DNA of 64,000 nucleotides from Burkholderiales bacterium (GCA_027487815.1 JAIYCW010000034.1:1-64000); one strand, 5' to 3'; counted from the first letter of the stretch, positions 19,244 through 27,961 are shown. Made by a program: numbers and translations. Notes: generated by a model not told the origin, from the letters alone.

Positions 19244-20494
19244 TCAGGACGCAGGACGAAGCTTGACTACCTCGGCATCGGTAGGCTGCACAGCAGCACC
19301 ATCGATATAACGGAAGTTCTTCATCACCCCGCGCCCCTGATTCACCGTGGTGATGCCGACCCAGGCACCCATCGTGGACTGATTATCCTGAGCGCGATAG
19401 GTGATCGGTCCGGCGGGTGTATCCACCTTGAGGCCCTTAAAGGCGGTGATCACTTTCTCGGTGTCGGTGCTGCCTGCCTTCTTGATCGCGGCTGCAATCG
19501 ACATCATGGTGCTGTAGCCCACGATCGAGCCCAAGCGGGGATACTCTTGCCAGCGCTTTTGGTAGGCCTGCAAAAACTTCGAGTGCTCCGCAGTCTGAAT
19601 GCTGTACCAGGGGTATCCGGTCACAAGCCAGCCCTCGGGTGCTTCGTCGCGCAGGGGATCCAGATACTCAGGCTCACCGGTGAGCAAGCTGACCACCTCA
19701 CGCCCTTTAAACAGACCACGGGTGTTGCCCTCCCGAACAAAGCGGGCCAAATCTGCCCCAAAAAGCACATTAAAAATTGCATCCGGTTTGGCATCAGCCA
19801 ACGCTTGAACCACCGCACCTGCGTCAACTCGGCCCAATGCAGGCGCTTGCTCCGCAACAAACTCGACATCAGGTTGTGCGGCTTTGAGCAAGGCCTTGAA
19901 GGTGGCTACCGCAGACTGTCCATACTCGTAGTTTGGATACACCACTGCCCAGCGCTTTTTGCGCATCTTGGCCGCTTCGGGAGCAAGCATGGCGGCCTGC
20001 ATATACGTCGAGGGGCGCAGGCGGAAGGTATAGCGATTCCCACTTCCCCAGGTAATCTTGTCTGTCAGCGGTTCGGCCGCCACAAAAATTACTTTACGCT
20101 GCTTGGCAAAATCGGTCACAGCCAAACCAATATTGGAAAGGAAAGTGCCGAAAATCAACTCAGCCTTTTCCCGCGATACCAGTTCCTCGGCAACCCGCAC
20201 CGCATCGCCTGGATTGCCGTTGTCATCGCGTGAGATCACTTCAACCTTGCGGCCCAACAAGCCGCCAGTGGCATTGACTTGTTCCAGCGCGAGCTCCCAA
20301 CCCTTTTTGTAGGGCTCCAGAAATGCAGGCTGTGATTTGTAGCTGTTGAGTTCGCCAATCCGAATGGGTGCGCCTTGCGCCTGACCCAGAGCAGGCAAGC
20401 CGCCCAGCATTGAGGCCGCTGCTGCACCCTGCAACACCTGGCGGCGCGATGATGTGTTGGTGAGCTTCGAGTCAGCCTGGTTTTGTTTTTTCAT
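19244..20494 (-). CDS. ABC transporter substrate-binding protein (HAAT/LivK-like, Tat signal)
   Basis: A 416-residue periplasmic type-1 solute-binding protein. The N-terminus carries a twin-arginine signal: SSRRQVLQGAAAAS, a hydrophobic stretch, then ALGQAQG as the likely cleavage region. The mature protein starts PIRIGELNSYKSQPAFLEPY and has the two-lobed LivK pattern (ELIFGTFLSNIGLAV, FNVLFGADLARFVREG, STMMSIAAAIKKAG). AAGGA is six bases before the ATG. First gene of the transporter block in the nicotinate operon, so it probably captures nicotinate or hydroxynicotinate; amide- or urea-type solutes are alternatives for this class. Confidence 0.92.
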   Translation of the reverse strand: MKKQNQADSKLTNTSSRRQVLQGAAAASMLGGLPALGQAQGAPIRIGELNSYKSQPAFLEPYKKGWELALEQVNATGGLLGRKVEVISRDDNGNPGDAVRVAEELVSREKAELIFGTFLSNIGLAVTDFAKQRKVIFVAAEPLTDKITWGSGNRYTFRLRPSTYMQAAMLAPEAAKMRKKRWAVVYPNYEYGQSAVATFKALLKAAQPDVEFVAEQAPALGRVDAGAVVQALADAKPDAIFNVLFGADLARFVREGNTRGLFKGREVVSLLTGEPEYLDPLRDEAPEGWLVTGYPWYSIQTAEHSKFLQAYQKRWQEYPRLGSIVGYSTMMSIAAAIKKAGSTDTEKVITAFKGLKVDTPAGPITYRAQDNQSTMGAWVGITTVNQGRGVMKNFRYIDGAAVQPTDAEVVKLRPAS

Positions 20495-20542
20495 CTTGCT
20501 TCCTTCAAATGTTGCAAAAAAATATTTCCATCAAATGCGCTA

Positions 20543-21127
20543 CTAGCGCAAGCCATCTTGACCCACGACCTCATGAACCTGCAATCCCCCGACGCGAGGC
20601 AAGGGCCGTCCGGTAGCGCTGACCGCTACAGCCACCAAAATTTCGTTACTGCGGGGTGCATCACCTATTCGCGCCTCAATCGCATCGAAATGGCTGCGCA
20701 CAAAAGCAGCATCCTTATGCCCCAGCGGCACATCGATTGCGGTGCCCAGTGTGCCGACTTTTTTGGCTGATGGCACCAAAGCAGCACCTTTTTCCACTGC
20801 GACCCTCAAAGGTGCACCAAGTTTCGGATGCAGGATCGCGGCCGCATGCTCCAACTCACCGGCCTCACCAACAATTGCCGCCTTGCCATAGCCCTGCGCT
20901 TGCGCCGGTTCGATGCCCAAGGCTTCAACACACTTAGCACCGAGCAATCCGCCAAGCTCTTCACCGATAGCGATTAGCTCGTCAAGCGTTGCACTAAAGC
21001 GTCCGGCATAAGGGTTGGCGATCACGGCCATAGCCAAGGCGCGCCTTGCTGGGGGATCAACAACCTGACCCATCTCCTGCATCACTTCATCCAGGACCAC
21101 CACCAGTTTTCTGATCTGCGCTTGCAT
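20543..21127 (-). CDS. DUF1185 (amino acid synthesis, AA_synth) family protein, copy A
   Basis: A 194-residue member of Pfam PF06684, a family with solved structures but no established reaction. The family blocks are visible: VVLDEVMQEMGQ near the start, AVIANPYAGRF, GYGKAAIVGEAGELEHAAAILHPKLG, GALVPSAKKVGTLGTAIDVPLGHK and a C-terminal VRSHFDAIEARIG. It shares all of these with the neighbouring copy B but is more compact, so they are diverged paralogues, not a recent duplication. AAGG lies eight bases before the ATG. Position between the reductase genes and the transporter suggests a step after or beside ring reduction; the reaction is unknown. Confidence 0.88.
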   Translation of the reverse strand: MQAQIRKLVVVLDEVMQEMGQVVDPPARRALAMAVIANPYAGRFSATLDELIAIGEELGGLLGAKCVEALGIEPAQAQGYGKAAIVGEAGELEHAAAILHPKLGAPLRVAVEKGAALVPSAKKVGTLGTAIDVPLGHKDAAFVRSHFDAIEARIGDAPRSNEILVAVAVSATGRPLPRVGGLQVHEVVGQDGLR

Positions 21128-21173
21128 AAGATTGACCTTGTTCTAAATGTTTGGTGTGTCAGCTGGCAACGGA

Positions 21174-21815
21174 CTAGCGTTGACCATCCATCCGACTGAT
21201 TTCGCTTGCTGCCATGCCACCTGCCCGCGCATGAACCCGCGCCCCGCAGGCCATCACCAGAATCAGCACCATTTCATCAGCACGCGGCGCACCCGCCACC
21301 TTGACTTCAAACGCATCAAAATGACTGCGCACATAGCTTGCATTCAAATGAGTTAAAGGCACATCCAAACTCGCACCGGGTCCGCCAACCTTTTTGGTAG
21401 AGGGCACAATCGCCAGGGCATTGCCGCCCTTTTCAAGACCGCGTTGCCCGATAGCCTCAGTGGGCAGCGAAGGGTTGCGCTTCCAGCCCAATACCTCCCG
21501 CATGCTGTAGCCACCAGGCGCGTGCCATAAAGCTCCGTGTTCGAGCTCACCCGAAGCACCGATGATTGCGCCTTTGCCATAGGCTTCAATCTGTTCGAGA
21601 TCGCCGCCAAGGGCTGTGAGTAGCTGCTGCGCAAGCTTTATGCCTAGGGGCTCAAGCGCTTTCATCAACGGCAGGATATCGGGCTCGTAATACCCCGCAT
21701 ATGGATTGCGAATCACCGCTGCAATCGCACCGCGCTTGGCGGGCTTGGCGGGAGGTGGGCCAAACTCATGATGGATGAGTTCGACTTGGGTGAACACGCG
21801 GCGCAGTTCGATCAT
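21174..21815 (-). CDS. DUF1185 (amino acid synthesis, AA_synth) family protein, copy B
   Basis: A 213-residue PF06684 protein. Conserved blocks: AAVIRNPYAGYYEPD, EAYGKGAIIGASGELEHGALWHAPGG, LAIVPSTKKVGGPGASLDVPLTHL and YVRSHFDAFEVKVAG. The ATG at 21815 sits two bases after the UPF0280 stop (TGAGCATG), which I prefer to a TTG at 21848 that would extend into the upstream gene. Together with copy A it may form a heteromer or two sequential activities; no catalytic residue is established for the family, so none is claimed. Confidence 0.87.
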   Translation of the reverse strand: MIELRRVFTQVELIHHEFGPPPAKPAKRGAIAAVIRNPYAGYYEPDILPLMKALEPLGIKLAQQLLTALGGDLEQIEAYGKGAIIGASGELEHGALWHAPGGYSMREVLGWKRNPSLPTEAIGQRGLEKGGNALAIVPSTKKVGGPGASLDVPLTHLNASYVRSHFDAFEVKVAGAPRADEMVLILVMACGARVHARAGGMAASEISRMDGQR

Positions 21816-21817
21816 GC

Positions 21818-22732
21818 TCAAGACAATACCATCCCTTGATGTTGACAACTGAGGGCTGCACCCGCGATCAATCCATCCGATTTCAACCGCTGTGCAAATT
21901 GATGCCCGCGCTCAAGCGCCTGCCGCACCAACTGAGGGGCTAGCTTGCCCACTTCGACCGTGACGAGGCGCTCACCAAGATCGCTGTCATCACGCACCTG
22001 ATCGGCAGGTTTGCGCTTGATCGCCGGATCATTGATATCGACTTCATTCGCAATCATCGTGGCTGCAGCATCGGCCTGGCTTGCTGTTGCAGCCAGCACG
22101 GTGACACTATCGGCCACGCCAAGTGACAGGCTGCGACCACCCCAGCCCGAGGTGGCGATGCCGCAAATATTGCTTGCCGCATCGATTCGCAATACGCCGT
22201 CGATCGCAGGCGATTCAATCCGCTGCACCATGCCCACCGTCATCTGCTGCCTCGAGGCAAGATAAAGCGCAATATCCCCGCCATTATTGATCGCAGCCCG
22301 CTGAATCCCGGGGCGCTTAAAACATTCAATCAGGGTTTGGCCAACTGCACCGGCTACCGCAGCCATCGGAGTGATGAACTTTTCATAGCGCTGATGGAAC
22401 GGCAACACCGCCGAATACATCAAGCTCGCTGTGTAGCCCTTTGCTGTGTAGCCCTTCGCCTTGTAGCCCTTCACCCTTTGGCTCATTGCTGGGCTGATGT
22501 TTTGTGCCGGTTGACGCAGCAGCCTGAGCTCGCTCACCAGCTCGCTTAGCAAGGGCGCGAACCTTGTCCATGCATCATTCACTGCAGATCGCACAATCTC
22601 ATCAGAACCTTCGGCCCAGATGATCAAATCAATTGGGCCATGCTGGAAGTGCCAGCGCTGCGCGTCGAGCTGACGAGCCATTGGACCCCCTGGCCCCACC
22701 GACCCTTCTGGCCCCTCCCCCCGCCACGTCAT
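21818..22732 (-). CDS. UPF0280 family protein (ApbE superfamily), putative flavinyltransferase-like
   Basis: A 304-residue protein of COG2122/UPF0280, placed in the ApbE superfamily, whose founding members attach FMN covalently to target proteins. The segment AAINNGGDIALYL (about residues 150-160) resembles the ApbE motif NxGGDI; ATSGWGGRSLSLG and the threonine/alanine-rich region before it also fit. The start overlaps the hnr stop by four bases (ATGA), giving a glycine/proline-rich N-terminus. Near residues 88-102 there is a threefold 15-base repeat (see repeat feature) encoding a KGYTA-like lysine/tyrosine-rich insert. Direct link to the upstream reductase is inferred; classical ApbE activity is not shown for this family. 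Confidence 0.82.
   Translation of the reverse strand: MTWRGEGPEGSVGPGGPMARQLDAQRWHFQHGPIDLIIWAEGSDEIVRSAVNDAWTRFAPLLSELVSELRLLRQPAQNISPAMSQRVKGYKAKGYTAKGYTASLMYSAVLPFHQRYEKFITPMAAVAGAVGQTLIECFKRPGIQRAAINNGGDIALYLASRQQMTVGMVQRIESPAIDGVLRIDAASNICGIATSGWGGRSLSLGVADSVTVLAATASQADAAATMIANEVDINDPAIKRKPADQVRDDSDLGERLVTVEVGKLAPQLVRQALERGHQFAQRLKSDGLIAGAALSCQHQGMVLS
22432..22476 (-). repeat. Three tandem 15-base units inside the UPF0280 gene
   Basis: Units at 22432-22446, 22447-22461 and 22462-22476 share the core TGTAGCCCTT on the plus strand and differ in the last five bases. In the gene they encode in-frame KGY-containing pentapeptides, so copy-number change would not break the frame. Confidence 0.85.
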
Positions 22733-24216
22733 TCTGATTCTCCGGCCGGGGATGCCAGCGGCACCAATGGCCAGGGCTCACCGGCAGGCCAGGCAATCAC
22801 CCGATGTTCGTGGTTCGCCATCACATCTTCAACCGACTGCACACGCGAGACATGCCCTCCGAGCGCTGCATAATCCGCAAGGGGCATCGTGAATTCAATT
22901 GGCGCCACAATCGCGGGCGTGGGTACCGAACCAAATGAGCCTGCAGGCATGCGAGCCACATCAACCATCACGGTGATGCCACCGCCCGGCCACACATAAG
23001 CGGGCGCGCCGCCACAAGTCACCCGGGTCAGGCTTTGCTTGATCGAACGGGTCAAGCGCACGGGATTGTCTGTGACGCCTGCACGCAAGCTGCCTCCCGC
23101 TCCACCAAGAAACAGCACCGTACAGATCGCAGGTTCGCAATTCTCACCAATCCGCTCCACCACCTGCGCCACCGGCTGCGGCATCGGTGCAGCTTGCGGC
23201 GTCAATGCCTCATCCAGCACAAAATACTGCGCATGCTCGCCCGTGGTGGAGACCATCAGTATCCGCATGCCAGGCTGCGCATAGCGTGGATCGAATCGCT
23301 CAATAATCGATAAGGGGTCCTGAATATCCGTGCCGCCCCAACCGGTGCCGGGATTGGCCACCTGGAAGTAACGCCCAGGCGTCGACTTCTTGCCTCGGAT
23401 TTTCAGACCCGAGGGTGGCATATCCAGACAGCGCCCTGCCTGATGCTCGCTAAGCACACCGGTGATGTGATCATCAACCACCACCACCTCGTCCACATGC
23501 CCCAGCCACTGCTGCGCGAAAATACCTATCGTGGCCGACCCGCAACCCACCCGCATCCGTTGTTCGGGTACACCATTCACAATCGGCGCTGCACCCGATT
23601 GCACTATCACCGTGGCCCCGCCTTCAATCACCAACTCAGCTGCGCCACCGTTACCCAATCGCTCCATCAACTCGCAGGTGACGCGACCCTCTTTTTTTGA
23701 CCCGCCGGTGAGGTGATGCACACCGCCAATCGACAGAAATTGGGAACCATATTCAATGGTCGTGACATGCCCCACCGCCTCATCCTGATATCTCACGGTG
23801 GCCTGCTCAGGACCGAGATAGCGATCCGTATCGATCTTCACTTTAAAGCTGCAATAGCTGAAGATCCCCTCGGTGACGACTGTCACCATATCCATGCCCT
23901 CATGGCGTGAACCTACGATAAACGGTGCGGGCTTGTAATCCGGATAGGTGGTGCCGCTGCCCACTCCGGATACGAATATTGGCGAGGGGTTGATGATTGA
24001 TCCATCCCACTGCGCGGGGTCGCTGGCTACAAGTGCCCTGGGCTCGCGGGCCATCAGCACGACCGGGTCCATCCGCTTGAGCACCCCCTCCACATTGCCC
24101 CAGCGGTCGCAAGCCCCGAGACGACCCGGACTGATCTGGCACAACACCGGGCAGGCATCGCACTGGATCTTGTCTTGCGCCATGTTTGCAGGCTGCGGGC
24201 TTGGGGTCAGGCTCAT
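22729..24216 (-). CDS. hnr: 6-Hydroxynicotinate reductase
   Basis: A 495-residue protein that I recognise as the Hnr family: ferredoxin-dependent reduction of 6-hydroxynicotinate to 1,4,5,6-tetrahydro-6-oxonicotinate. An N-terminal cysteine cluster (Cys19, Cys22, Cys26, Cys36; CDACPVLC ... GACDRWGN) probably binds an iron-sulfur cluster. Glycine-rich stretches SGVGSGTTYPDYKPAPF, RVGCGSATIGIF and LGGAGGSLRAGV follow. The E. barkeri enzyme has covalent flavin, one [2Fe-2S] and two [4Fe-4S]; here I see ligands for only one obvious cluster, so separate ferredoxin may be needed. ATGA overlaps on both sides couple it to the Mo-hydroxylase and UPF0280 genes. The name rests on memory of the family plus context. 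Confidence 0.82.
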   Translation of the reverse strand: MSLTPSPQPANMAQDKIQCDACPVLCQISPGRLGACDRWGNVEGVLKRMDPVVLMAREPRALVASDPAQWDGSIINPSPIFVSGVGSGTTYPDYKPAPFIVGSRHEGMDMVTVVTEGIFSYCSFKVKIDTDRYLGPEQATVRYQDEAVGHVTTIEYGSQFLSIGGVHHLTGGSKKEGRVTCELMERLGNGGAAELVIEGGATVIVQSGAAPIVNGVPEQRMRVGCGSATIGIFAQQWLGHVDEVVVVDDHITGVLSEHQAGRCLDMPPSGLKIRGKKSTPGRYFQVANPGTGWGGTDIQDPLSIIERFDPRYAQPGMRILMVSTTGEHAQYFVLDEALTPQAAPMPQPVAQVVERIGENCEPAICTVLFLGGAGGSLRAGVTDNPVRLTRSIKQSLTRVTCGGAPAYVWPGGGITVMVDVARMPAGSFGSVPTPAIVAPIEFTMPLADYAALGGHVSRVQSVEDVMANHEHRVIAWPAGEPWPLVPLASPAGESE

Positions 24217-27083
24217 GGGTTCAACGCCGCCAATAATCGAGTAGGAGTAACGGGCACCTCATTCATGCGCACACCGCAGGCTGCATGGATCGCATTGAGA
24301 ATCGCCGGAGCGGTGGCGCACAACGCGGGTTCACCCACTCCTTTTGCACCCCATGGGCCGAGCGGCTCGGGATCTTCAATCAAATGGATCGTGATTGCAG
24401 GCATGTCACCTACGGTAGGGATCAGGTAGTCGTGCAGATTATCGGTGCGCCCGCTGATGTATTCCTCCATCAAGGCCAAGCCCAGACCCTGAGCAATGCC
24501 GCCCTGGATTTGCCCTTCGACCTGGGCTGGATTGATCGCGCGTCCAACATCATGCGCGGCATGAATATTCAGCACCCGCACGAGGCCAAGCGAGCAATCC
24601 ACTTCCACATGGGCAAACTGTGCAGCAAAACCATAAGTGGCATAGGGCACACCTTGCCCGTCAGCATCCAGGGCAATCGTGGGTGGGTTAAAGGTGCCTG
24701 AGCCCATCAGCACATGACCTTGCGCATCCACTGGCAACTCTGCAAGCTTGATCCAGGCAGTCTCGACATTGGAAGCGTTCAAGCCGATCTCACCTTGATT
24801 GAGTTTCGACACATCGATGTTTACTTGATCAATCGCAGGTAACTCATTCAGGCCAGCCCAGGCCAACCGCGCCAATTGGCGCTTTAAATCGAGCCCGGCG
24901 AAACGCGCTGCGTTGCCTGACACGAAGGTTTGGCGCGAAGCCGAGCTTTTTCCGGCGTCCTCAGTCAAAGCGGTGTCGGCGTGCACTTGTTGGAGCAGGT
25001 GCATCGGCACCCCCAAGGCGTCGGCGGCCATCTGCATCATGATGGTGTAAGTGCCCTGGCCAATATCTATCGCACCGTTGTAAAGCACGAGCCCACCATT
25101 GGGCTTCAAGCCCAAGGTCATGGTTGAGGGATTGGCAATTACCGTGTTGCCAATGCCGTACCACATGCAGGCGATACCCACACCTTGCTTGAGCACAGCC
25201 GATTGAGCATTGAAGCTTGCACACTGCACCAACGCCTGACCCCAAGCAGGGCGCAAAGCATCCAGACAGGCTTGCAAACCCACACTGGCTTCCAGGCGCT
25301 GCCCGGTGGGTGTGAGATCACCTGCTCGCAACGCCCGCTGATGACGAAACTCCAGGGGGTCTTGCCCACAAGCCTGGGCCGCTTCATCGATCAAACGCTC
25401 ATTAAGCAAGGTGGACTGCGGCACACCAAAGCCCCGAAACGCACCAGCCACCGCATTGTTGGTCAACACCGCGCGAGTCAGTGCTCGCACATGCTGCACA
25501 CGATAGGGGCCGCTGGCATGAATTGGTACACGGTTGGCTACTGTGGGGCCCCAACTGGAATACGCGCCTGTGTTGAAGTCGCCAGAAAAATCATAGGCGA
25601 GCAATTCGCCTTGCGCATCAACAGCCAGACTCGCTTGCATGATCGCAGGATGCCGCTTGGTGCTGGACACCATCGATTCAGGCCGGTCATAAATCAGCAT
25701 GGCAGGTCGGCCAAACTTGCGGGCCGCTGCAACAATCAAGGGCTGTACCGACATATCAAGTTTGCCGCCAAACCCGCCCCCCACGGCCGATGGGATGATG
25801 CGCACCTGCCCGGGCTGCAACCCAAACATGTTCGCCAATTCATCGCGATCCATATAGGGCGTTTGGGTAGTGACGAACACGGTGGCCACACATGCATCAG
25901 CACCTTGCTTTTCGGCCTTGCAATCCCACTGCGCCCAGCCCGCCTCCGGCTCAATGTATGCATGCTCAACATGCTGGGTGGACATCATCGCCTCGAAGTG
26001 CCCAAAGCCTTGCTCGAGGGATTGTGCGAGAGCGCTATCGACATCGCCGCGCACCACTCGCCCGCGGCACAACACGTTATCGGGCCAGCGCTCCTGCACC
26101 GGATCCGCGGCGTTTAAGGCGTCAACAATTTCGCTTCGCACCATAAGCTGGTGGAAGCTCACCGGCGGAGGATCGACCTTGAAGTCCAAAGCACTAATGG
26201 CTAAGGGCTCGCCCACAACAACAATCACCGCCTCGCCGCGAAACCGAGCAACCCTTTCGGCGAGTGCAGGCTGATCACGAAGATCTGGGAAGATCGCAAA
26301 GCGGTTGATCTTGATATCGAGTGGTGTAATCACACCCGCGAGGCCCGGATGCTTATCAATCCAGCCTTGAAGGTCTCCGATCTCGATGCGCGCATGCGCG
26401 AGGGGAGAACGAAATACCTTGAGCATGAGCGTATCGGGCGGCATTTCATCGGCACCATAACGCGCGCGACCGGTCACCTTGTCGTGAGCATCGAGCCTCG
26501 CCACTGAAGCACCGACTGCCTGACCAGCCAACACTGCGGAGCTTTCGATGGCCTGGGTTACCGAACTCACAGCGGTTCTTAAGGTCGGATTCGATTGCGC
26601 CGCGAGCAACACCGCCTCAACAATTTTGGTATATCCGGTGCAACGGCACAGTACGCCGCCCAGTCCATCAAGCACTTCGGCATGGGTCGGTTGCGGATGC
26701 TTCGACAAGGTATCGTAGGCCGCCATCAGCATCCCGGGCGTGCAGATGCCACATTGAGCCGCCCCGGCCGAGATAAAAGCTTGCTGCAGCCGCATGCCAA
26801 GCGGAGTGCTTGCGAGCCCTTCCACCGTGAGTATCTCGGCATCGCGCACTTGCCCAAGCGGCACCAGACAAGCGCAGGCCTGGTCTCCGGAGATCATGAC
26901 AGTACACGCCCCGCAGTCTCCTGAGTGACAGCCAATTTTCGTGCCTGTGAGCCCTGCGCCTCCCTGATTTTCGGGGGCTCTCAATGCATCAGACAAGCGC
27001 GCTTGAGGGGTCATGGCAAAGCGCATTGGTTGCGCATTCACCATGCAGGATGTGGCTTGATTAACTGTGGCCGTTGAGCTCAT
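24213..27083 (-). CDS. Nicotinate hydroxylase-type molybdoenzyme, fused [2Fe-2S] and molybdopterin subunit
   Basis: A 956-residue xanthine-oxidase-family protein in which the two-cluster iron-sulfur subunit is fused to the molybdopterin subunit. Plant-type [2Fe-2S] ligands are Cys52, 57, 60 and 72; the second cluster uses Cys111, 114, 146 and 148. The molybdenum domain starts near residue 190 (ARLDAHDKVTGRARYGAD), with GGGFGGKLD, GAFRGFGVPQ and the catalytic glutamate in GAKGVGEPALCATAP. Expected reaction: hydroxylation of nicotinate at C6. The ATG at 27083 overlaps the FAD-subunit stop (ATGA); an upstream open frame is inside that gene. Substrate is inferred from the hnr and ena neighbours; another purine- or pyridine-type ring is possible. 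Confidence 0.88.
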   Translation of the reverse strand: MSSTATVNQATSCMVNAQPMRFAMTPQARLSDALRAPENQGGAGLTGTKIGCHSGDCGACTVMISGDQACACLVPLGQVRDAEILTVEGLASTPLGMRLQQAFISAGAAQCGICTPGMLMAAYDTLSKHPQPTHAEVLDGLGGVLCRCTGYTKIVEAVLLAAQSNPTLRTAVSSVTQAIESSAVLAGQAVGASVARLDAHDKVTGRARYGADEMPPDTLMLKVFRSPLAHARIEIGDLQGWIDKHPGLAGVITPLDIKINRFAIFPDLRDQPALAERVARFRGEAVIVVVGEPLAISALDFKVDPPPVSFHQLMVRSEIVDALNAADPVQERWPDNVLCRGRVVRGDVDSALAQSLEQGFGHFEAMMSTQHVEHAYIEPEAGWAQWDCKAEKQGADACVATVFVTTQTPYMDRDELANMFGLQPGQVRIIPSAVGGGFGGKLDMSVQPLIVAAARKFGRPAMLIYDRPESMVSSTKRHPAIMQASLAVDAQGELLAYDFSGDFNTGAYSSWGPTVANRVPIHASGPYRVQHVRALTRAVLTNNAVAGAFRGFGVPQSTLLNERLIDEAAQACGQDPLEFRHQRALRAGDLTPTGQRLEASVGLQACLDALRPAWGQALVQCASFNAQSAVLKQGVGIACMWYGIGNTVIANPSTMTLGLKPNGGLVLYNGAIDIGQGTYTIMMQMAADALGVPMHLLQQVHADTALTEDAGKSSASRQTFVSGNAARFAGLDLKRQLARLAWAGLNELPAIDQVNIDVSKLNQGEIGLNASNVETAWIKLAELPVDAQGHVLMGSGTFNPPTIALDADGQGVPYATYGFAAQFAHVEVDCSLGLVRVLNIHAAHDVGRAINPAQVEGQIQGGIAQGLGLALMEEYISGRTDNLHDYLIPTVGDMPAITIHLIEDPEPLGPWGAKGVGEPALCATAPAILNAIHAACGVRMNEVPVTPTRLLAALNP

Positions 27084-27943
27084 GGCAACAAGCTCACACA
27101 GGCTTGTGCAATCAACACCTTCGCTGCAGCCAGGCGGTAGGCAGCACTGGCACGAACATCGTCGATAGGGCTCAACCCTGACATCGATGCCGGATCGGCC
27201 CAAGCGCGCTCGATCTGCGTCACCAACTGCCCCGCTGGACAGCCGATTAATCGCTTTTCCAATGCTGCCATGCGTTGCGCCACTGGCGAACATGCCCCCA
27301 CCGCAATTCTGAGCCCCGCAATCCGGGATTGCTGGTCCCACTGCATCGCGACCGCAACCATGACAAACGAAATCACCAGATACCGGCGGTTTCCAAGCTT
27401 GCGAAACACGGTTCGCGTGGTTGTCTGGCGTGGCACAACAATGGAATGCAACAGCTCATCGGCAGCCAAGGCGGTGCGCCTTGGCCCGAGGAGAAAATCA
27501 CCCAAGGGCAAACGGCGAGTAGCGCTCGCACTGTGGAGCTCGACTTCCGCTTCCAATGCGAGCAATGGCGGCACACCATCTGCTGCCGGCGAGGCATTAC
27601 ATAGATTGCCTCCGAGGGTGCCGCGATGCTGCACTTGCCAACCGCCAACATCGCGTGCCGCCTGCGCAAGGCAAGTCAGTTCGCCGGCCAGATCAGCGGC
27701 CTGCAACCTCGCCCAGCTCACTCCTGCGCCCAGGCGAATCGACTCCCTACCGATATCAATTTGCTGCAGAGCAGCAATGGCGCTGATATCCAGCATCGGC
27801 ACTTCAACCGGTCGCCCCACCCGAGCCGCATACCAATCGGTACCGCCAGCGACCACATGAACTCCACTGTGGTTTTGCAGCACGCGCAGGCCCTCCGAAA
27901 GCGCTTCGGGGCGCCAATACTCGGCTTGAGGTAGTGCAAGCAT
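27080..27943 (-). CDS. Molybdenum hydroxylase FAD-binding subunit (CoxM/XdhB-like)
   Basis: A 287-residue FAD subunit that carries electrons from the iron-sulfur clusters of the hydroxylase to its acceptor. The FAD-binding motifs VVAGGTDWYA (about residues 30-39) and HRGTLGGNLCNASPAAD (about 106-122) are intact, as is the C-terminal CO-dehydrogenase-flavoprotein domain. First gene of the catabolic operon; the ATG has GGAA upstream. The 100 bases before it are shared with the divergent fdxA gene and hold the presumed operator. Confidence 0.93.
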   Translation of the reverse strand: MLALPQAEYWRPEALSEGLRVLQNHSGVHVVAGGTDWYAARVGRPVEVPMLDISAIAALQQIDIGRESIRLGAGVSWARLQAADLAGELTCLAQAARDVGGWQVQHRGTLGGNLCNASPAADGVPPLLALEAEVELHSASATRRLPLGDFLLGPRRTALAADELLHSIVVPRQTTTRTVFRKLGNRRYLVISFVMVAVAMQWDQQSRIAGLRIAVGACSPVAQRMAALEKRLIGCPAGQLVTQIERAWADPASMSGLSPIDDVRASAAYRLAAAKVLIAQACVSLLP

Positions 27944-27961
27944 GCGCTTTTCCAGTTAGTT

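Noticed and set aside
24213-27341. A longer start for the Mo-hydroxylase at 27341
   Set aside because: The extension is inside the FAD-subunit gene; the ATGA overlap at 27083 fixes the start.
13980-27943. Reading the operon as purine or xanthine degradation
   Set aside because: Xanthine-dehydrogenase-type subunits fit, but there is no urate, allantoin or ureide gene, while reductase and enamidase homologues of nicotinate fermentation are present.
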